Source: Lysobacter oculi (GTDB taxonomy: Bacteria; Pseudomonadota; Gammaproteobacteria; Xanthomonadales; Xanthomonadaceae). From it: a stretch of 64,000 nt of DNA. Positions 1 to 8,763 of this stretch are shown one piece after another. Every line of letters starts with the position of its first letter. The stretch's first letter is position 1. Under the pieces are notes generated by a model. That model was not told the DNA's origin. It did not search any database and saw only the letters and a list, made by a program, of their open reading frames with translations. A program made the translations under genes and the position numbers. Where the stretch lies: contig NZ_CP029556.1 of the NCBI RefSeq assembly GCF_003293695.1, positions 2,056,001 through 2,120,000 of the forward strand, read 5' to 3'.

Positions 1-267
1 GCCCAGGCCCGCCAGCTTGTCGATGGGCCCGCGCGGGGCGTGGTTGCCGGGCAGCCATTGCGGATACAGCAGGGTCAGCTTGCCGGGCGCGACCGGGATG
101 GTCTGCTTGATGCGCATGATCCGCTGCGCGAGGTTGGTCGCATCCACCTCTACCGTGATCGCGCCGGGCGCGTAGGGCACGTCGCGCGGCTCAGGCACCT
201 GCGCCTGCAACGCGCCGCTGATGGCGAGCGCCAGGACGGCGATGGCGGGGCGCAGGCGTGGCTTCAT
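1..267 (-). CDS. M61 family peptidase, N-terminal part (runs off the window)
   Basis: Only the first 89 codons are visible; the gene continues beyond base 1. The protein begins with a signal peptide (MKPRLRPAIAVLALAISGALQA), so it is exported. The mature part contains YPQWLPGNHAPRG, typical of the N-terminal beta domain of M61 glycyl-aminopeptidase-like enzymes. The HEXXH catalytic domain would lie outside the window, so activity cannot be judged. The family assignment is recognition from this motif; substrate is unknown. Confidence 0.75.
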   Translation of the reverse strand, partial: MKPRLRPAIAVLALAISGALQAQVPEPRDVPYAPGAITVEVDATNLAQRIMRIKQTIPVAPGKLTLLYPQWLPGNHAPRGPIDKLAGLG

Positions 268-378
268 GGCGGTCTCCGGGTCAATCGCCCCATCCTACGG
301 AGCCGGGGCGGCGTGGCCCCTGCCGAAAGGCATGGTCGATGCCGGCTGCGTCACGCATCGCGGGCGGGCGGGCCCGCG

Positions 379-927
379 TCAGAGCGTGGAAACCACTTCG
401 CCACTCATTTCATTGAGCAGGGCGTCGGCGGCCTGGCGCTGGTCGGCGTCGAAGGCGTGGACGACGACGGCGCTGCGGCCCTCGCCCATCGCCTCGTACA
501 CCTTCTGGATGTAGACGTCGTGGTCGGGCCGCAGGGTAACCAGGCCGCCGAGCATCAACCCGGCCACCGCGCCGAAGGCGGCCAGCACCGCGAGCGCGAC
601 CATCCCGTTGTTGACGATGAAGGGAATGCCGAGCGTCTTCAGCACGAACCAGGCGATGACGCCCACCCCCAGCCCGGCGATGCCGAGCTTGAGATGCGCC
701 TGCAGCAGGGTGCGGAAGATGCCGTGGCTCTCGGGTTCCAGCTTGCGGCCGGGGCGGCGGTCGCGCGGGGTGACGACCTGCACCTGGGCGTCGGAGAGCG
801 ACAGCGTCTGGCGGACGCGGGCCGCGGCGTCGCGCGCGGCGGCCTCGTCGGGGAAGATCGCGGCCACCTTGCTGCCGGCGAATTCACCGATGACGCCATC
901 CGGGGTGTCGTTGGGGGTATCGGACAT
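379..927 (-). CDS. Two-helix membrane protein of unknown function
   Basis: A 182-residue protein starting MSDTPNDTPDGV. I chose this start because GAGGAA lies just upstream on the minus strand. A soluble alpha/beta N-terminal part (about residues 15-75) resembles the general stress/DUF1269-like pattern of a short nucleotide-fold segment. Two hydrophobic helices follow (roughly 80-105 and 110-135), separated by a short polar turn, then a C-terminal segment with VVVHAFDADQRQAADALL. The architecture suggests an inner-membrane protein with both ends on the same side. I do not recognise a specific family with certainty. Confidence 0.6.
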   Translation of the reverse strand: MSDTPNDTPDGVIGEFAGSKVAAIFPDEAAARDAAARVRQTLSLSDAQVQVVTPRDRRPGRKLEPESHGIFRTLLQAHLKLGIAGLGVGVIAWFVLKTLGIPFIVNNGMVALAVLAAFGAVAGLMLGGLVTLRPDHDVYIQKVYEAMGEGRSAVVVHAFDADQRQAADALLNEMSGEVVSTL

Positions 928-1083
928 GGCGGGATTCCTCGGGGGAAAGGAGGCCCCACCTTGGCCGAGCCGGGTTGCAGCGGCCGTGAAAGGCGGCCGT
1001 GGCTTCATCGCCATGGCCCGCGTTTACCTCACGGCCACGTCGACTCGCCGACACTCCGGGCTCCCCCACGGAAAGGACTTCCC

Positions 1084-1374
1084 ATGCGCCCCATCACCCT
1101 GATCCTGCCGCTCGCCGCCAGCCTGGCCGTTTCCGCCTGCGCCGCCACCCCGCCGGTCGCCGGCGAGCCCACCGGCCGTTGCGATGTCGCCGCCGCTAAG
1201 GCCTTCATCGGCCAGAACGCCAGCCCCGCGGTGGTCGAGCAGGCGCGCAAGGCCGCCGGTGCCGAAGTCGTGCGCACGCTCGACAAGGACAGCGTCATCA
1301 CCATGGAATACCGCGAAGGCCGGCTGAACCTGATCACCGACGGCGGCCGCATCATCAACGCCACCTGCAGCTGA
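1084..1374 (+). CDS. I78-family peptidase inhibitor-like lipoprotein
   Basis: A 96-residue protein with a lipoprotein signal (LAASLAVSAC, lipidated Cys near residue 20), so it is probably anchored in an envelope membrane. The mature part has the I78 inhibitor pattern: CDVAAAKAFIGQ near its start, then AGAEVVRTL, then a VITMEYREGRLNLITD block and a terminal Cys that could pair with the first. Family members inhibit serine proteases; the target here is unknown. GGAAAGGA lies upstream of the chosen ATG. It faces the same way as hemN, but an FNR box between them argues for separate transcription. Confidence 0.75.
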   Translation: MRPITLILPLAASLAVSACAATPPVAGEPTGRCDVAAAKAFIGQNASPAVVEQARKAAGAEVVRTLDKDSVITMEYREGRLNLITDGGRIINATCS

Positions 1375-1385
1375 GCCGGCACGGA

Positions 1386-1399
1386 TTGACCGGGGTCAA
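1386..1399. promoter_or_regulatory. FNR/DNR-type binding site upstream of hemN
   Basis: A perfect 14-bp dyad, TTGAC-CGGG-GTCAA. Its centre (1392.5) is 43.5 bases before the hemN ATG. A class II position (-41.5) would put the transcript start at 1434, two bases before the ATG. The expected -10 hexamer (1422-1427) keeps the key A at -11 and T at -7. An FNR-type regulator gene follows hemN. Confidence 0.85.
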
Positions 1400-1435
1400 G
1401 GTGGGCCCGGGCGCTCTCCGGCAACCTCCTTCCCC

Positions 1436-2827
1436 ATGACCCCGACCGTGCCCATCGACGCCGACCTGCTGCGCCGCTACGACCGGCCCGGCCCGCGCTA
1501 CACGTCCTATCCCACCGCGCCGCAGTTCGCCGCGGACTTTGGCGAGGCGGCGCTGCGCGAGACCATCGCCGCCAGCAACGGCGACCCGATCCCGCGCCGG
1601 CTCTCGCTGTACGTGCACGTGCCGTACTGCATGAGTCCGTGCTTCTACTGCGGCTGCAACCGCATCATCACCCGCGACAAGTCGCGCAGCGCGCCCTACA
1701 TCGAGCGGCTCAAGCGCGAGATCGGCGCCGTCGCGCCGCTGTTCGACCGCGACCGCGAGGTGATCCAGCTGCACTTCGGCGGCGGCACGCCCAACTTCTT
1801 CAGCCCGGTGGAGCTGCGCGACATCGTCGACGAGATGCGCCGGCAGTTCCGCTTCTCCGACGCGCCCGACCGCGACATCTCCATCGAGCTCGACCCGCGC
1901 TTCGTCAACCCGGACGACATCGGCGAACTGGCGGCGATCGGCTTCAACCGCGCCAGTCTGGGCGTGCAGGACTTCGACCCTGCCGTGCAGGAGGCGGTCA
2001 ACCGCATCCAGAGCGTCGAGGAAACTCGCGCGGTGGTCGATGCCTGCCGCACGCACGGCTTCCACTCGGTCAACATCGACCTGATCTACGGCCTGCCGAA
2101 GCAGACGCTGGAAGGTTTCGGCCGGACGCTCGACACCGTGCTCGACATCCGCCCGGACCGGCTCGCGGTCTACAGCTACGCGCACCTGCCGGAGCTGTTC
2201 AAGCCGCAGCGCCAGCTCAACGCCTACGACCTGCCTTCGGCGGAGACCAAGATCGCGCTGCTGCAGCTGGCCATCGCCAAGCTGTCGGCGGCCGGCTACG
2301 TCTACATCGGCATGGACCACTTCGCCCTGCCCGACGACGAACTCGCGCTGGCGCAGTCGCGCGGCGGCCTGCATCGCAACTTCATGGGCTACACCACGCA
2401 TGCCGACAGCGACCTGATCGGCCTGGGCGTGTCGTCGATCAGCCACGTCGGCGAGACCTTCAGCCAGAACCCGCGCACGCTGCCGGAGTGGGAGATCGCG
2501 ATCGACGAGGGCCGCCTGCCGGTCTGGCGCGGCATCGCCATGACCGACGACGACGTGCTGCGCGGCGAGGTGATCCAGCAGCTGATGTGCCAGGGCGTGA
2601 TCGACAAGTCGCGCTACGAGCGCCGCTACGAGATCGATTTCGATGCCTATTTCGCCGATGCGCTGGAGCGCCTCGCGCCGCTGCAGGACGATGGTCTGGT
2701 GACGGTGAGGCCGGGCGTGATCCAGGTCACTTCGCGCGGACGCTACCTGCTGCGTATCATTGCGATGTGTTTCGATGCCTATCTCGCCGCCGCGCCCGCC
2801 CAGCCCCGCTTCTCGAAGGCGATCTGA
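1436..2827 (+). CDS. hemN: Oxygen-independent coproporphyrinogen III oxidase
   Basis: A 463-residue radical SAM enzyme that converts coproporphyrinogen III to protoporphyrinogen IX without oxygen, in the cytoplasm. The [4Fe-4S] motif CMSPCFYC is near residues 65-72 within YVHVPYCMSPCFYCGCN. The family blocks LHFGGGTPNFF and IDLIYGLPKQT follow, and length matches the family. No Shine-Dalgarno precedes the ATG. With the FNR box 43.5 bases upstream, this fits an almost leaderless mRNA. It is followed after 25 bases by the FNR-type regulator, probably in the same transcript. In low oxygen it would supply haem for cytochromes and the nitrogen-oxide reductases nearby. Confidence 0.95.
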   Translation: MTPTVPIDADLLRRYDRPGPRYTSYPTAPQFAADFGEAALRETIAASNGDPIPRRLSLYVHVPYCMSPCFYCGCNRIITRDKSRSAPYIERLKREIGAVAPLFDRDREVIQLHFGGGTPNFFSPVELRDIVDEMRRQFRFSDAPDRDISIELDPRFVNPDDIGELAAIGFNRASLGVQDFDPAVQEAVNRIQSVEETRAVVDACRTHGFHSVNIDLIYGLPKQTLEGFGRTLDTVLDIRPDRLAVYSYAHLPELFKPQRQLNAYDLPSAETKIALLQLAIAKLSAAGYVYIGMDHFALPDDELALAQSRGGLHRNFMGYTTHADSDLIGLGVSSISHVGETFSQNPRTLPEWEIAIDEGRLPVWRGIAMTDDDVLRGEVIQQLMCQGVIDKSRYERRYEIDFDAYFADALERLAPLQDDGLVTVRPGVIQVTSRGRYLLRIIAMCFDAYLAAAPAQPRFSKAI

Positions 2828-2852
2828 GCCGACGCCGCCGGAAGCCGGCCGC

Positions 2853-3605
2853 ATGACCCGCGCATTGAAGACGCCCCGCGCCAACGCGGGCATGGCCGAT
2901 GACGGCGACGCGCTGCATTTCTGCAGCACCTGCGCGTTCTCCAGCGCCTGCCTGTCGCAGGGCTACGGCAAGTCGGACCTGCAGGACCTGCACGTGCTGG
3001 TCGAGCACATCGGCCCGTTCCCCGAAGGCACCCTGCTGTTCCGCGAGGGCGACCCGTTCAACGCCATCGCCGCGGTGCGCGCCGGCATGGTCAAGACCTA
3101 TGTCATCGACACCCACGGCCGCGAGAAGGTGCTCGGCTTCTACCTGCCGGGCGAGGTGATCGGCCTCAACGCGATCCACGGCGAGCGTTATCCCTGCAAC
3201 GCGGTCGCGCTCAACACCGTGATGCTGTGCAACTTCTCCTTCCCCAAGATGGCGATGCTGGCCACCCGCATGCCCGGCCTGCAGGCGCAGCTGTTCCGCC
3301 TGCTGTCGGCGGACATCGGCAAGGCCAACCTGCTGGCCGGCGACTTCAGCGCCGACGAGCGCATGGCCGCCTTCCTGGTCTCGCTGTCGCGCCGCTATGC
3401 CCAGCGCGGCTATTCGGCCCAGCGCTTCCAGCTGGCGATGGCCCGCACCGACATCGCCAACTACCTGGGCCTGGCGCCGGAAACGGTCAGCCGGGTGCTG
3501 CGCCGCCTGCAGGCCGATGGCGCCTTGAACGTGGACCGCCGCGAGTTCGAGATCCTCGACATGCCGCGCCTGCAGGACATGGCCCGCGACGTGCTGCGCG
3601 AGTGA
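2853..3605 (+). CDS. fnr: FNR-type transcriptional regulator (Crp/Fnr family, Fe-S sensing)
   Basis: A 250-residue regulator. Cys24, Cys27 and Cys33 reproduce the C-x2-C-x5-C spacing of E. coli FNR, and Cys126 aligns with its fourth ligand Cys122, so it very probably carries an oxygen-labile [4Fe-4S] cluster. A cyclic-nucleotide-binding-like beta roll spans about residues 50-140. The helix-turn-helix recognition helix has ETVSR with Glu210, Ser213 and Arg214, equivalent to the FNR residues that read TTGA. A downstream ATG at 2892 is possible, but both starts keep all cysteines. Five TTGAC-N4-GTCAA-type sites in the window are the likely targets. A DNR-type NO sensor would lack this cysteine set. 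Confidence 0.9.
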   Translation: MTRALKTPRANAGMADDGDALHFCSTCAFSSACLSQGYGKSDLQDLHVLVEHIGPFPEGTLLFREGDPFNAIAAVRAGMVKTYVIDTHGREKVLGFYLPGEVIGLNAIHGERYPCNAVALNTVMLCNFSFPKMAMLATRMPGLQAQLFRLLSADIGKANLLAGDFSADERMAAFLVSLSRRYAQRGYSAQRFQLAMARTDIANYLGLAPETVSRVLRRLQADGALNVDRREFEILDMPRLQDMARDVLRE

Positions 3606-3627
3606 GCCGGCCGGCAGGGCGGCGTGC

Positions 3628-3641
3628 TTGACCTGAGTCAG
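3628..3641. promoter_or_regulatory. FNR/DNR-type binding site upstream of norB
   Basis: TTGAC-CTGA-GTCAG, identical in all 14 bases to the nirK site. The centre is 63.5 bases before the norB ATG. A -41.5 position gives a transcript start at 3676 and a 22-base leader with a good ribosome site. The -10 hexamer (3664-3669) has A at -11 and T at -7. Confidence 0.85.
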
Positions 3642-3697
3642 CGACACTCCCGCCCCCCGCGACGACGATGGCGGCACCCAAAGGAGGGTTCACCATC

Positions 3698-6001
3698 ATG
3701 TCCACCACCAAGAAACTCTGGCTGGGGCTCGCATCGCTGCTGATCGCGAGCTTCGCCGTGATGCTGTGGCTGGGCGCGGACCTGCACCAGACCGCGCCTC
3801 CCATTCCCAAACGCGTCGTGGCCGCCAACGGCCAGGTGCTCTACACCCAGGCCGACATCGACAAGGGTCGCCAGGTCTGGCAGACCACCGGCGGCCAGCA
3901 GCTCGGTTCGATCTGGGGCCATGGCGCCCTGATCGCCCCCGACTGGTCGGCCGACTGGCTGCACCGCGAAGCGATGGCCCTGGCCGAACTTGACGCCCGC
4001 GCCGAGACCGCCGAACCCTACGCCTCGCTGGACGAAGCCGGCCAGGCGCGCATCAAAGCGCGCATCAAGCCGGAAATGCGCACCAACACCTACGACCCGG
4101 CCACCGGTGACATCACGGTGAGCAATGCGCGCGCCGAGGCGATCTCGCAGGTGGCGCAGCACTACATGAGCCTGTTCTCGAACGACCCGGCCACCGCCGA
4201 GCTGCGCGAGACCTACGCCATGAAGAACAACACGGTGCCGGACGCGGAACACCGCCGCGCGCTGACCGCGTTCTTCTTCTGGACCTCATGGGCGGCCAGC
4301 ACCAACCGGTCGGTGGAGGACCCGCGCACCTACACCAACAACTGGCCGTACGAGCCGATGATCGGCAACCAGCCGACCGCCGGCACGTTCATGTGGTCGA
4401 TGTTCTCGATCCTCTTCATGATCGGCGGCATCGCGCTGCTGGCCTGGCACTACGCCGCCTACCACGGCAAGGAAGCGCCGGTCACGCCGCCGGCGCAGGA
4501 CCCGCTGAAGGGCCTGGTGATCACGCCGTCGATGAAGGCGACCGCCAAGTACTTCTGGGTCGTCATCGCGCTGTTCCTCTGCCAGATCCTGCTGGGCGCG
4601 ACCACCGCGCACTACCAGGTGGAAGGCCAGGAAGCCTACGGCCTGCAGATCGCCGAATTCCTGCCCTACGCCCTGACCCGCAGCTGGCACACGCAGCTGG
4701 CGGTGCTGTGGATCGCCACCGCGTGGCTGGCCACCGGCCTCTACATCGGCCCGGCGATTTCCGGCCATGAGCCGAAGTTCCAGCGCCTCGGCGTCAACTT
4801 CCTGTTCGTCTGCCTGCTGATCATCGTGGTCGGCGCGTTCGCCGGCCAGTGGTTCGCGGTCATGCAGAAGATGGGCCTGGAGTACAACTTCTGGTTCGGC
4901 CACCAGGGCTGGGAATACGTCGACATCGGCCGCTTCTGGCAGGCCTTCCTGTTCGTCGGCCTGATGCTGTGGCTGACCCTGGTCGGCCGCGCGCTGTGGC
5001 CGGCACTCAAGCGTCGCGACGAGATGTCGTCCATCGTCGGCCTGCTGTTCCTGTCCACCATCGCGATCGGCCTGTTCTACGGCGCCGGCCTGATGTGGGG
5101 CGAGCACACGCACATCTCGATGGTCGAGTACTGGCGCTGGTGGGTCGTCCACCTGTGGGTGGAAGGCTTCTTCGAAGTGTTCGCCGTGGCCGTCATCAGC
5201 TTCCTGTTCGTGAAGCTGGGCCTGCTGCGCGGCAAGTCGGCGACCATCAACGTGCTGTTCGCCACCATCGTCTACATGGCGGGCGGCGTGCTGGGCATGT
5301 TCCACCACCTGTACTTCGCCGGCACCACCACGGCGGCGGTCGCGCTCGGCGCCAGCTTCTCGGCGCTCGAAGTGGTCCCGCTGGCGCTCATCGGCCTTGA
5401 AGCCTACGAGACCTGGAGCCACAGCCGCGCGGTGCCGTGGATGGCCCGCTACCGCTGGCCGATCATGTTCTTCCTGGCGGTGAGCTTCTGGAACCTGATC
5501 GGTGCCGGCCTGTTCGGCTTCCTGATCAACACCCCGATCGCGCTGTACTACATGCAGGGTCTCAACCTGACCGCGCTGCATGGCCACACCGCGCTGTTCG
5601 GCGTGTACGGCATGCTCGGCATCGGCCTGATGCTGTTCTGCCTGCGCGGCCTCAAGCCGAATGCGCTGTGGCACCCCGGCCTGCTCAAGTCGGCCTTCTG
5701 GTGCTTCAACATCGGCCTGCTGCTGATGGCGCTGATCACCCTGCTGCCGCTGGGCACGCTGCAGCTGCAGGCGGTGCTCGAACACGGCTACTGGTACGCC
5801 CGTTCCGCCGAGTTCATGGGCAAGCCGATCATCGACGTGCTGGTGTGGATGCGCATGCCGGGCGACCTGATCTTCAGCGTCGGCGCCGCGTTGCTGGCGT
5901 GGTTCGTCACCCGCCACTGGATCATGCCGAAGGCCGATCCGGCGCTGGACCAGACCACCCGCGAGGATGTCCGCCAGGCCATCAAGCAGGACGCGGTCTG
6001 A
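3698..6001 (+). CDS. norB: Quinol-dependent nitric oxide reductase (qNor)
   Basis: A 767-residue inner-membrane enzyme reducing NO to N2O with quinol electrons. I chose the ATG at 3698 because AAGGAGG sits 10 bases upstream; an upstream in-frame ATG at 3668 has no such site. An N-terminal helix is followed by a periplasmic cytochrome-c-like domain with no CxxCH, which separates qNor from cNor. The 12-13 helix catalytic part contains the haem and FeB ligand regions: His331 (RSWHTQ), His485 with Glu489 (VHLWVEG), His536/His537 (FHHLYF) and His628/His630 (LHGH). A strong terminator follows, so norB is probably monocistronic. In this cluster it removes the NO produced by NirK. Confidence 0.96.
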   Translation: MSTTKKLWLGLASLLIASFAVMLWLGADLHQTAPPIPKRVVAANGQVLYTQADIDKGRQVWQTTGGQQLGSIWGHGALIAPDWSADWLHREAMALAELDARAETAEPYASLDEAGQARIKARIKPEMRTNTYDPATGDITVSNARAEAISQVAQHYMSLFSNDPATAELRETYAMKNNTVPDAEHRRALTAFFFWTSWAASTNRSVEDPRTYTNNWPYEPMIGNQPTAGTFMWSMFSILFMIGGIALLAWHYAAYHGKEAPVTPPAQDPLKGLVITPSMKATAKYFWVVIALFLCQILLGATTAHYQVEGQEAYGLQIAEFLPYALTRSWHTQLAVLWIATAWLATGLYIGPAISGHEPKFQRLGVNFLFVCLLIIVVGAFAGQWFAVMQKMGLEYNFWFGHQGWEYVDIGRFWQAFLFVGLMLWLTLVGRALWPALKRRDEMSSIVGLLFLSTIAIGLFYGAGLMWGEHTHISMVEYWRWWVVHLWVEGFFEVFAVAVISFLFVKLGLLRGKSATINVLFATIVYMAGGVLGMFHHLYFAGTTTAAVALGASFSALEVVPLALIGLEAYETWSHSRAVPWMARYRWPIMFFLAVSFWNLIGAGLFGFLINTPIALYYMQGLNLTALHGHTALFGVYGMLGIGLMLFCLRGLKPNALWHPGLLKSAFWCFNIGLLLMALITLLPLGTLQLQAVLEHGYWYARSAEFMGKPIIDVLVWMRMPGDLIFSVGAALLAWFVTRHWIMPKADPALDQTTREDVRQAIKQDAV

Positions 6002-6048
6002 GCAGCTGACGTGCATCAAGTCCCCCGTGTCCGCACCGGCGGATAATG

Positions 6049-6082
6049 GAGGCCGGGACGCAGTGTCCCGGCCTCTTTTTTT
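6049..6082 (+). terminator. Intrinsic terminator after norB
   Basis: A perfect 11-bp stem GAGGCCGGGAC / GTCCCGGCCTC with a 5-base loop, followed by seven T. The next gene starts only five bases after the T-run, so that gene needs read-through or its own promoter. Confidence 0.93.
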
Positions 6083-6086
6083 GTCG

Positions 6087-6530
6087 ATGCGGCTTCGGGT
6101 TTTCCATCGTGCTGTCCTGATGCTGGCGATGCTGGCGGCGATGCTGCTGGCGCTGCTGCCGACGCTCGGCCGGCTGGCGCAGGCCTCGACCGCCCCGCAG
6201 CCGACATCCATCACCCAACAGGCGCTCACCGCGCTGTGCACGATGGAAGGCCTGAAGCAGGTTGCGTTGCCGGTGCTCGCGGCGGCATCCACGCACGCGC
6301 ACCTGCAACACGACGCCCCCGCACCGATGCCGCATCACCCGCAGGGCGATGCCGGCCAGGACTGCGATTACTGCCCGCTGCTGGCATCACTGGTCGCGCT
6401 GGCCGCGATCGCGCTCGGGCTGTGGCCGCACCCGGCCTCTTCACTTTCGTTGACTGCGCGCGCGCCGATCCGCGTCGCGCATCGCCACCCTTCCGGACTG
6501 GTTTCACGCGGGCCACCCGCCCGCGCCTGA
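6087..6530 (+). CDS. DUF2946 family protein, probably envelope metal-related
   Basis: A 147-residue protein with an N-terminal hydrophobic segment (about residues 8-30), a His-rich middle (THAHLQHD, PMPHHPQGD) and the family hallmark DCDYCPLL near residue 95, followed by a second hydrophobic stretch. DUF2946 genes often sit beside copper receptors and other copper genes. Here it lies 57 bases before an OprC-like receptor, so a role in copper handling is likely but inferred. The start falls immediately behind the norB terminator and has no Shine-Dalgarno. An internal ATG at 6120 is an alternative. Confidence 0.75.
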   Translation: MRLRVFHRAVLMLAMLAAMLLALLPTLGRLAQASTAPQPTSITQQALTALCTMEGLKQVALPVLAAASTHAHLQHDAPAPMPHHPQGDAGQDCDYCPLLASLVALAAIALGLWPHPASSLSLTARAPIRVAHRHPSGLVSRGPPARA

Positions 6531-6587
6531 GTTGAACCCCGCGCAGGCCACCGACGGCCGCGCCTTCCCCCTTTCCGGAGATTTTCC

Positions 6588-8657
6588 ATGCAACGCATGT
6601 CCCATGCGGCCCGTCGCGTGCCGCTGTTCCTCGCCATTGCCTGCGCGCTGGCGCTGCCCGCGCACGCCCAGATCACCACATCCACCTCGCCCCGCCAGCT
6701 CGACCACGTGGTGGTCACCGGCCTGGCGCCGAGCGGCCCGCTCACCTTCGACACCGACCCGAAGAAGCCGCGCCAGCCGGTGCCCGCCAGCGACGGCGCC
6801 GACTACCTCAAGACCATTCCCGGCTTCGGCGCGCTGCGCAACGGCGGCACCAACGGCGACCCGGTGCTGCGCGGCATGCAGGGTTCGCGGCTCAACCTGC
6901 TGTCCAACGACGGCGTGATGCACGGCGGCTGCCCGGGCCGCATGGACAACGCCATGTCCTACGTCGCGCCCGAAACCTACGACCATCTTGAAGTCACCAA
7001 GGGCCCGCAGACCGTGCTGTGGGGGCCGGGTGCGTCCGCCGGCACCGTGCGCTTCGTGCGCAACGCGCCGGCCTTCACCGCCAACACGTTCGAAGGCAGC
7101 GCCAGCGTCACCGCCGGCAGCTTCGGGCGCCGCGACGGGGTGTTCGATGCGAGCTTCGGCACGCCGCAGGTCTATGGCCGCGTGTCCGGCAACCGGTCGC
7201 GCGCCGATGACTACCGCGATGGCGCCGGCCGCGTCGTGCCCTCGGCCTGGGACAAGTGGAGCGCCGATGCCGCCGTCGGCTGGACGCCGGACGCCGACAC
7301 CGTGGTCGAACTCGGCGTCGGCCACGGCGATGGCGAAGCGCGCTACGCCGGGCGCGGCATGGACGGCAGCCGCTTCGAGCGCCGCAGCACGTCGCTGCGC
7401 GTCGAGCGGAAGTTCGAAGACGGTGTGCTGCGCGGCATCGATGCCCGCCTCTACCGCAACATCGCCAACCACGTGATGGACAACTACACGCTGCGCGAGC
7501 CCAACCCGGCCAGCATGATGCCGATGCCGATGGCCTCGAACGTGGCGCGCGACACCGCGGGCGGCCGCGTCGCCCTCAGCTTCGAGACGACGAAGTTCGA
7601 GTGGACCCTCGGCGCCGACACGCAACGCAGCACGCATCGCCAGCGCGGCGCGATGGGCCGTGGCGCCTTCGTCAACCAGCCCTGGCTGGAGGATGCGGCG
7701 ATGCGCAATACCGGCGTGTTCGGCGAGCTCATCACCCACCTCGATGGGAAACAGCGGCTGGTCGCCGGCGCACGCTTCGATCGCGGCGAGGCCACCGACC
7801 AGCGCGTGCGCACCGGCAGCGGGATGATGGCCAGGCCCAACCCGACCTTCGGCGCGACGCGGCGCGAAAGCCTGCCCAGCGGCTTCATCCGCTACGAATA
7901 CGCCGATCCGGCGACCGGTCTGAGCGCGTTCGCCGGCGTGGGCCACGCCGAGCGCATGCCCGATTTCTGGGAGATGTTCACCTCGGCGCAGGGCCCGATG
8001 GGCAGCCTCAACGCGTTCTCGGCCATCGCGCCGGAAAAGACCACCCAGCTCGATGCCGGCCTGCAGTGGCGCGGCAAGCGCACGCGCGCATGGACCACGG
8101 TGTACGCCGGGCGCGTCCACGACTACATCCTCTACACCTATGCCAGCGGCATGGGCGGGATGGGCACGCTGCGCGAGCAGAACATCGACGCCGACATCCG
8201 TGGTGGCGAACTGGGCGCGGGCTTCACCGCCAGCCCGCGCTGGACGCTGGGCGCGACGCTCAGCCAGGCCTGGGGCAGCAACCGCACGCAGCACCGCTGG
8301 CTGCCGCAGATGACCCCCGCCGAAGCGCGCCTGACCGCCGACTGGAAGGGTGAGCGCGCCAGCTTCGGCGTGCTGATGCGCGGGGTGGAGCGGCAGGCGC
8401 GGGTCGCGCCGGGCCAGGGCAACGTGGTCGGCCGTGACCTGGGCGAAAGCGCCGGCTTCGGCACGCTGTCGGTCAACGGCGGCTGGCGGCTGGGCGAGCG
8501 GATGACGCTGGCCGCCGGCATCGACAACCTGTTCGACCGCGACTACGCCGAGCACCTCAACCTGGGCGGCAGCGCGGACTTCGGCTATCCGGCCGATCCG
8601 GTGCGCATCCACGAGCCGGGCCGCAACCTGTGGGCCAAGCTGAGCATGACCTTCTGA
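6588..8657 (+). CDS. oprC: TonB-dependent copper receptor (OprC type)
   Basis: A 689-residue outer-membrane receptor with a signal peptide (cleaved after AHAQ), a plug domain (about residues 50-170) and a beta barrel ending in the aromatic terminus KLSMTF. The family features MHGGCPGRMDNAMSY and several Met-rich loops (MMPMPMAS, GMGGMG) suit copper binding. GGAG lies seven bases before the ATG. Known OprC proteins import copper. Here the gene stands between NO reductase and nnrS, so it plausibly feeds copper to NirK. Energy would come from the TonB-ExbB-ExbD system at 57.7-60.2 kb. No FNR box is visible directly upstream. Confidence 0.9.
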   Translation: MQRMSHAARRVPLFLAIACALALPAHAQITTSTSPRQLDHVVVTGLAPSGPLTFDTDPKKPRQPVPASDGADYLKTIPGFGALRNGGTNGDPVLRGMQGSRLNLLSNDGVMHGGCPGRMDNAMSYVAPETYDHLEVTKGPQTVLWGPGASAGTVRFVRNAPAFTANTFEGSASVTAGSFGRRDGVFDASFGTPQVYGRVSGNRSRADDYRDGAGRVVPSAWDKWSADAAVGWTPDADTVVELGVGHGDGEARYAGRGMDGSRFERRSTSLRVERKFEDGVLRGIDARLYRNIANHVMDNYTLREPNPASMMPMPMASNVARDTAGGRVALSFETTKFEWTLGADTQRSTHRQRGAMGRGAFVNQPWLEDAAMRNTGVFGELITHLDGKQRLVAGARFDRGEATDQRVRTGSGMMARPNPTFGATRRESLPSGFIRYEYADPATGLSAFAGVGHAERMPDFWEMFTSAQGPMGSLNAFSAIAPEKTTQLDAGLQWRGKRTRAWTTVYAGRVHDYILYTYASGMGGMGTLREQNIDADIRGGELGAGFTASPRWTLGATLSQAWGSNRTQHRWLPQMTPAEARLTADWKGERASFGVLMRGVERQARVAPGQGNVVGRDLGESAGFGTLSVNGGWRLGERMTLAAGIDNLFDRDYAEHLNLGGSADFGYPADPVRIHEPGRNLWAKLSMTF

Positions 8658-8715
8658 CCTGCGTAGCTTGATGGATGAAGGGGGATGCCGCCCCGGCGGC
8701 GGCATCCTGCCCGCG

Positions 8716-8729
8716 CTGACCTCGGTCAA
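8716..8729. promoter_or_regulatory. FNR/DNR-type binding site upstream of nnrS
   Basis: CTGAC-CTCG-GTCAA, one mismatch from the TTGAC-N4-GTCAA pattern. Its centre is exactly 41.5 bases before the A of the nnrS ATG, so a class II promoter would start transcription at the start codon. The -10 hexamer (8752-8757) keeps A at -11 and T at -7. Confidence 0.75.
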
Positions 8730-8763
8730 GGCGGCCCTGCCGGGCTTGGCCGATGCTGCATCG

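Noticed and set aside
4286..6292. A 668-codon open frame on the strand opposite norB
   Set aside because: It mirrors the qNor gene in a GC-rich genome, has His/Gln/Arg-biased composition and no recognisable motif.
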